Source: Methyloceanibacter sp.
GTDB taxonomy: Bacteria; Pseudomonadota; Alphaproteobacteria; Rhizobiales; Methyloligellaceae
Assembly: GCA_016649675.1 (NCBI GenBank)
Contig: JAENXG010000018.1
Location: 1 to 17,499 of the forward strand
Direction of reading: 5' to 3'
Length of the DNA: 17,499 nt
The position numbers and the translations under genes were made by a program. Below the pieces are notes generated by a model. That model had not been told where the DNA came from. It made no database searches and was given only the letters and a program-made list of their open reading frames with translations. The stretch's first letter is position 1. Each line of letters begins with the position of its first letter. Below are positions 14,306-17,499 of this stretch, piece by piece.

Positions 14306-16477
14306 CTACTGGCTCGTCACCAGGCAATCAGCCATGCCTTGCGACTTGAGCTGAGTGCAGAGCTTGGCGGCAGCGGTCTTGTCGCTGATCGGGCCGATGC
14401 GCAGCCGGTACCACGTCCCCTTGGCGCCGAGGTCAGCCTTCTGCACCATGGGCCGGTAGTTGGCGAGAAGCGCCGGGTATTTCTGCTGCATATCGGCGAA
14501 GCTTGCGAGCGCTTCGGTCTGGTTCTTCTTCGAGCCCACCTGCACGACATACTTTGTCGGGGCGGCCGCTGTGGCCGCTTGCGGTGTCGCCGCAGCGGTC
14601 TGCACGGCAGGTTTTACTGGCTTCGGTTTGACCGGCGCGGGCTGCAAGGCGGCCACCTGCTGCGGTGGTGCGGGTCGCACCACGGGCGCAGGCGGCGCCG
14701 CCTCGACAGCTGCCGGCGGAACGGCGGCAGCCTGCGCTGGCGGGGGTCCCGCAGCGGCAAGCTGCATATCGGACGGAGCTTCGGCGGGCGCCGCTGCGCT
14801 TTCGGGCGGCGCCTGAACCGAGCCGTCGGGACGCACAACCATGGTCTTCACGCGGCGCGGACCGCCGTCGGCCGCATCGTCGACCGAGGCGACGGCAATC
14901 GGTGCTCCGCCCGCTTGGTCGACGGCCTGGGTGGTGGCGAGATCGGTCGTTGCGACCGGGGCCGGCATGCCTGCCGTTTCGGTCGACGAGGGAAGCGCCG
15001 GAACCGCGACATTCTCCTGACGCGGCACGAGGTGCTCGCCCTCAGCCTCATCACCATTCTGCAGCCGATCGTAGATAAGCTTGTTCTTGGGGGGAAAATC
15101 CTTGCCCCCCGGCTGGTCGGGAACCTCCTTCACCGGCCGGTTGTCGGCTTGGACGAGGGGCGGCTGCTCGCTGCCCATCCCGCCGCCGCTCTGCTTATAG
15201 GCAAAGGCAAGGGCACCACCGAGGGCGATCGCGCCAAGCAGCGCGCTGCCCACCATGAAGGCACTCCGTCCCCTGATGGTCATCGCCATCTTGGAGCGGG
15301 CGCCAGGTGTCGGAAGGACCTGGCCCTCGTCGAGGAAATCGGCGTCGACCCGCTCGCCTTCATAGAAGTCCTGAGGCGCCGGGCGCGACTGGTCGGTCGA
15401 GCCCAACGGGATTTGTGGCGGCTGGTCGTAAAGGGCGTCGAAAGCTTGCAGCTGCCGACGAGGATCGCTTTGCGGCACCTGCCCGGACTGCGAGGCCATC
15501 ACGTAGTCCTGGGCAGCCTCCTCGGTGAAGGTGTCGAAGCCCTGGTCAGCCGGCGCTTGCGCCTGAGCATAGCCGTTGCCGTCGAAGCCCGGCTGCTCCT
15601 GATGGGTGAAGGAGGAGGTTGAGGGAAAGCTCGCGTCGGAGAAGCTTGCGTCGAAGCCCTGCTCGGGGAAGCTCGCGTCGGCCAAGCTCTGATTGGCGAA
15701 ACTTTGATTGGGCAAATTGGGGTCGGCATAGTTCTGATCGGCGAAGCTCGTCTCCGGGAAGCTCGCATCGCCCGCATTCGGGTCCTGGAAGCTCGCGTCG
15801 GCGAAGCTCTGGTCACGGTAGGGCTGACTCGGAAAGCCTTGGGCCCCGTTATAGCTCGAGGCAGGATAGGTCTGGGCCCCTGCGTGCTCGGCGCTTGGGT
15901 AGCTCGAGGGGCGTACCTGCTGGTTCGCGCCGCGATAGGCCTGCGTTTGCAGATCGGCCGCCTGGTAGCTCGGGGTCGCGGCAGGCTGGAGACTGGGATA
16001 GGAGGGCGCGGCCGGATGGGAGTTCTGATAGCTCGGCGCGGCGGTGGGATGAGGGCTTTGATAGCTCGGTGCGGCGGCCGGATGAGAATTTTGATAGCTC
16101 AGCGGGGCTTGGGGTTGCGGGCTCGAGTAGCTGGGCTGAGCAGGTGAAGGCGGCGTATAAAGGTTATAAGCGGGCTGCGGTGGCTCCGGGGCCGGTTGGC
16201 GCTGATCGAGGCCGCGGGTTACAGGCGTGTAGGTCGGCATCTGGGCAAAGACCGGACTGCCCCCGCCGAAAATCGAGCGCTGTCCAATCACCGGTTGACC
16301 CGGTCTTCCCGCTCCTTGAGCCATTAATATTACCTCGCTCTTTTCAGCCTTTAGCGCCGTGTTACCCCAAGTCTGCATGCTTGGAGCAGGATCCACACTT
16401 TCGCTGCTGGCAAAATCTGTTTGTGACGCAGGGTTCAGACCGGCCTTACGGCCGTATCCGTTATCGTGCATGGACAT
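14306..16477 (-). CDS. SPOR-domain membrane protein with repetitive N-terminal region
   Basis: Predicted inner-membrane protein of 723 residues whose C-terminal SPOR domain (about 642-723, KYVVQVGSKKNQTEALASFA to the end) should bind denuded septal peptidoglycan. From the N-terminus: a Tyr/Gln/Pro-rich tract with SYQ repeats (about 126-172), a five-residue periodic tract (223-290), a Gln/Asp-rich segment, one membrane span (406-427, SAFMVGSALLGAIALGGALA), then an Ala/Pro-rich spacer to the SPOR domain. Topology is inferred as repeats in the cytoplasm and SPOR outside. The frame is open to a TTG at 16513. ATG at 16477 is preferred, because GAGGGAAG lies upstream; ATG at 16471 is also possible. 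It lies 32 bases after argS and 60 before nagZ, a conserved alphaproteobacterial arrangement, and probably serves cell division. It is longer than most relatives because of the repeats. Confidence 0.88.
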   Translation of the reverse strand: MSMHDNGYGRKAGLNPASQTDFASSESVDPAPSMQTWGNTALKAEKSEVILMAQGAGRPGQPVIGQRSIFGGGSPVFAQMPTYTPVTRGLDQRQPAPEPPQPAYNLYTPPSPAQPSYSSPQPQAPLSYQNSHPAAAPSYQSPHPTAAPSYQNSHPAAPSYPSLQPAATPSYQAADLQTQAYRGANQQVRPSSYPSAEHAGAQTYPASSYNGAQGFPSQPYRDQSFADASFQDPNAGDASFPETSFADQNYADPNLPNQSFANQSLADASFPEQGFDASFSDASFPSTSSFTHQEQPGFDGNGYAQAQAPADQGFDTFTEEAAQDYVMASQSGQVPQSDPRRQLQAFDALYDQPPQIPLGSTDQSRPAPQDFYEGERVDADFLDEGQVLPTPGARSKMAMTIRGRSAFMVGSALLGAIALGGALAFAYKQSGGGMGSEQPPLVQADNRPVKEVPDQPGGKDFPPKNKLIYDRLQNGDEAEGEHLVPRQENVAVPALPSSTETAGMPAPVATTDLATTQAVDQAGGAPIAVASVDDAADGGPRRVKTMVVRPDGSVQAPPESAAAPAEAPSDMQLAAAGPPPAQAAAVPPAAVEAAPPAPVVRPAPPQQVAALQPAPVKPKPVKPAVQTAAATPQAATAAAPTKYVVQVGSKKNQTEALASFADMQQKYPALLANYRPMVQKADLGAKGTWYRLRIGPISDKTAAAKLCTQLKSQGMADCLVTSQ
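15608..15811 (-). repeat. Five-residue tandem repeat tract inside the SPOR-protein gene
   Basis: About 13 units of a pentamer of the form [S/N][F/Y/L]x[D/N/E]x, for example SFADA, SFQDP, SFPET, SFADQ, NYADP, NLPNQ, SFANQ, SLADA and SFPEQ. The plus strand shows it as recurring GAAGCTCGCGTCGG and GAAGCTC words every 15 bases. The register resembles pentapeptide-repeat proteins, but the residue before the aromatic or leucine is Ser/Asn and the one two after is Asp/Asn/Glu, so it is not the standard A(D/N)LxX motif. Confidence 0.7.
15962..16102 (-). repeat. SYQ-containing tandem repeat tract inside the SPOR-protein gene
   Basis: Four to five units of 9-12 residues built on (A)PSYQNSHPAA, ending in the degenerate PSYPSLQPAAT and PSYQAAD. 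On the plus strand the word TGATAGCTCGGCGCGGC recurs with variation. Translation is low-complexity and probably disordered. This tract and the pentamer tract are likely places for length change by slippage or recombination. Confidence 0.65.
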
Positions 16478-16509
16478 GGCTACTTCCCTCGAACCACCCC
16501 TGCCCCAAA

Positions 16510-17499
16510 TCAATGCAGCTCGTGTAAGGCTTCAACGCCGAGGATTCCCAGACCCGACGCCAAGACGCGCTTAGTGGCAGCCACCAGCGCGACACGAGCA
16601 CGTGTTAACTCTCGGTCACTTCCGTAAATAAATCGTAATTGTGGCAAGTCTTTGCCTCTGTTCCAAAGGCCGTGAAAGTCGCCCGCAAGATCATAAAGAT
16701 AGAAGGCGATGCGGTGCGGCTCATGCGCCGCAGCGGCGGTTTCGACCAAGCGGGGGAACTGGGCGATGCGCCGGATCACGGCAATCTCCGCCTCGTCGCT
16801 CAGCCGACCAAGATCGCTCTCTGCCAACGAGCCCTCCTCTGGACCGAGATCCGGGAAGGTTTCCCGAACGTTACGCAGAACCGAACTCGCCCGTGCATGG
16901 GCGTACTGAACGTAGAAGACCGGGTTGTCCCGCGACTGCTCGGTGACTTTGGCGAAGTCGAAATCGAGCGGCGCGTCGTTCTTCCGGTAGAGCATCATGA
17001 ACCGTACGGGGCCTGCGCCCACCTCGTCCACGACCTCCCGCAGCGTGACGAACGTCCCGGCACGTTTGGACATCTTGACAGGCTCGCCGGCGCGAAACAA
17101 GCGCACGAGCTGACAAATCTTGATGTCGAGATGACCCTCGCCCCCAGTCAGGGCCGCTACGGCCGCCTTCATGCGCCTGACATGGCCGCTATGATCGGCG
17201 CCGAGCACGTCGATCATGGTCTTAAAGCCGCGTCTGAACTTGTCGCGGTGATAGGCTATATCGGCTGCAAAATACGCGTAGCTGCCGTCAGATTTCACGA
17301 GCGGCCGGTCCATGTCGTCGCCAAAATCGGTTGAGCGGAACAAGAGCTGCTCGCGGTCCTCCCAATCCTCATCGACCTTGCCCTTGGGCGGCGGCAGCCG
17401 GCCTTGGTAGATCAGGCCTCTCGTTTTGAGGTCGTTGATGGTCTCCGCCACCTCGTCGCGCGGGCCTTGGCTCAGCGACCGTTCCGAGAAGAAAACATC
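16510..17499 (-). CDS. argS: Arginyl-tRNA synthetase (3' part, runs off right edge)
   Basis: The frame is open from the right edge and gives the last 329 residues of ArgRS, which attaches arginine to tRNA-Arg. The fragment begins DVFFSERSL and contains FRSTDFGDDMDRPLVKSDG, YFAADIAYHRDKF, IDVLGADHSGHVRRM and VKMSKRAGTF (with KMSKR at fragment residues 142-146), the class I signature loop. The DALR-type anticodon-binding domain occupies the C-terminal 130 residues or so (VQYAHARASSVLRNV onward). The N-terminal half with the HIGH motif lies outside the window. An apparent start within the window (GTG at 17451) is internal to the conserved sequence and is not the real start. The SPOR-protein gene follows after 32 bases, so cotranscription is likely. 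Confidence 0.97.
   Translation of the reverse strand, partial: DVFFSERSLSQGPRDEVAETINDLKTRGLIYQGRLPPPKGKVDEDWEDREQLLFRSTDFGDDMDRPLVKSDGSYAYFAADIAYHRDKFRRGFKTMIDVLGADHSGHVRRMKAAVAALTGGEGHLDIKICQLVRLFRAGEPVKMSKRAGTFVTLREVVDEVGAGPVRFMMLYRKNDAPLDFDFAKVTEQSRDNPVFYVQYAHARASSVLRNVRETFPDLGPEEGSLAESDLGRLSDEAEIAVIRRIAQFPRLVETAAAAHEPHRIAFYLYDLAGDFHGLWNRGKDLPQLRFIYGSDRELTRARVALVAATKRVLASGLGILGVEALHELH

Noticed and set aside
14339..15622. Plus-strand open frame opposite the SPOR-protein gene with Gly/Arg-rich translation
   Set aside because: The apparent repeats come from the Ala/Pro-rich and repeat-bearing SPOR protein read backwards.
17449..17451. Start codon for a short arginyl-tRNA synthetase gene inside the window
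   Set aside because: The frame continues upstream to the window edge through the conserved DVFFSERSL sequence, so the gene is simply cut by the edge.
1..17499. CRISPR array, prophage, transposon, toxin-antitoxin pair or biosynthetic cluster
   Set aside because: I looked on both strands for spaced direct repeats, transposase or integrase motifs and small paired genes, and found only housekeeping genes and the REP-like element.

Overview
This is a high-G+C alphaproteobacterial chromosome segment, most likely from the Hyphomicrobiales (Rhizobiales). The placement rests on three things: protein similarity throughout; a conserved housekeeping order (argS, SPOR protein, nagZ, scpA, scpB, tatA, tatB, tatC, serS, pcm, nlpD-like, yajC, secD, secF, phytoene-synthase-like); and a REP-type palindrome of the kind common in Bradyrhizobium-like genomes. 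It reads as ordinary core genome. I see no phage, transposase, CRISPR array, rRNA or tRNA.

Layout. All genes but one are on the minus strand, so the order of transcription runs from the right end to the left. From the right: the 3' part of argS, then a large SPOR-domain membrane protein, nagZ, scpA and scpB (nagZ/scpA overlap as ATGA, and scpA/scpB are abutting or overlapping). Next come a lone FbpC-type ABC ATPase, tatA-tatB-tatC (tatB/tatC overlap as ATGA), a composite palindromic repeat, serS, pcm and an NlpD-like LysM/LytM lipoprotein. The plus-strand exception is a DUF815-type AAA+ ATPase. It converges on the NlpD-like gene with 3 nt between the stops and diverges from yajC. Then follow yajC-secD-secF and, at the left edge, the 5' part of a squalene/phytoene-synthase-family gene that starts at a TTG.

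How the genes fit together. Two protein-export systems sit close to each other: Tat for folded substrates, and YajC-SecDF for the Sec channel. Around them are envelope genes (NagZ muropeptide recycling, a SPOR protein that should bind septal peptidoglycan, and a LytM factor with degenerate zinc ligands that probably activates amidases). Chromosome segregation (ScpAB), two aminoacyl-tRNA synthetases and a protein-repair methyltransferase complete the set. No stretch longer than 300 bases lacks a gene; the longest gaps are about 130-135 bases (3723-3855, 6897-7027, 8525-8658).

The most notable deviations are: surE missing from its usual place between serS and pcm; an extra segment of about 52 residues in SerRS with locally lower G+C; a repeat element that supplies the tatC stop codon; loss of zinc ligands in the LytM domain; a phytoene-synthase-like protein lacking both Asp-rich motifs; and two in-frame tandem-repeat tracts in the SPOR protein. 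I did not find a convincing wholly new biological system.
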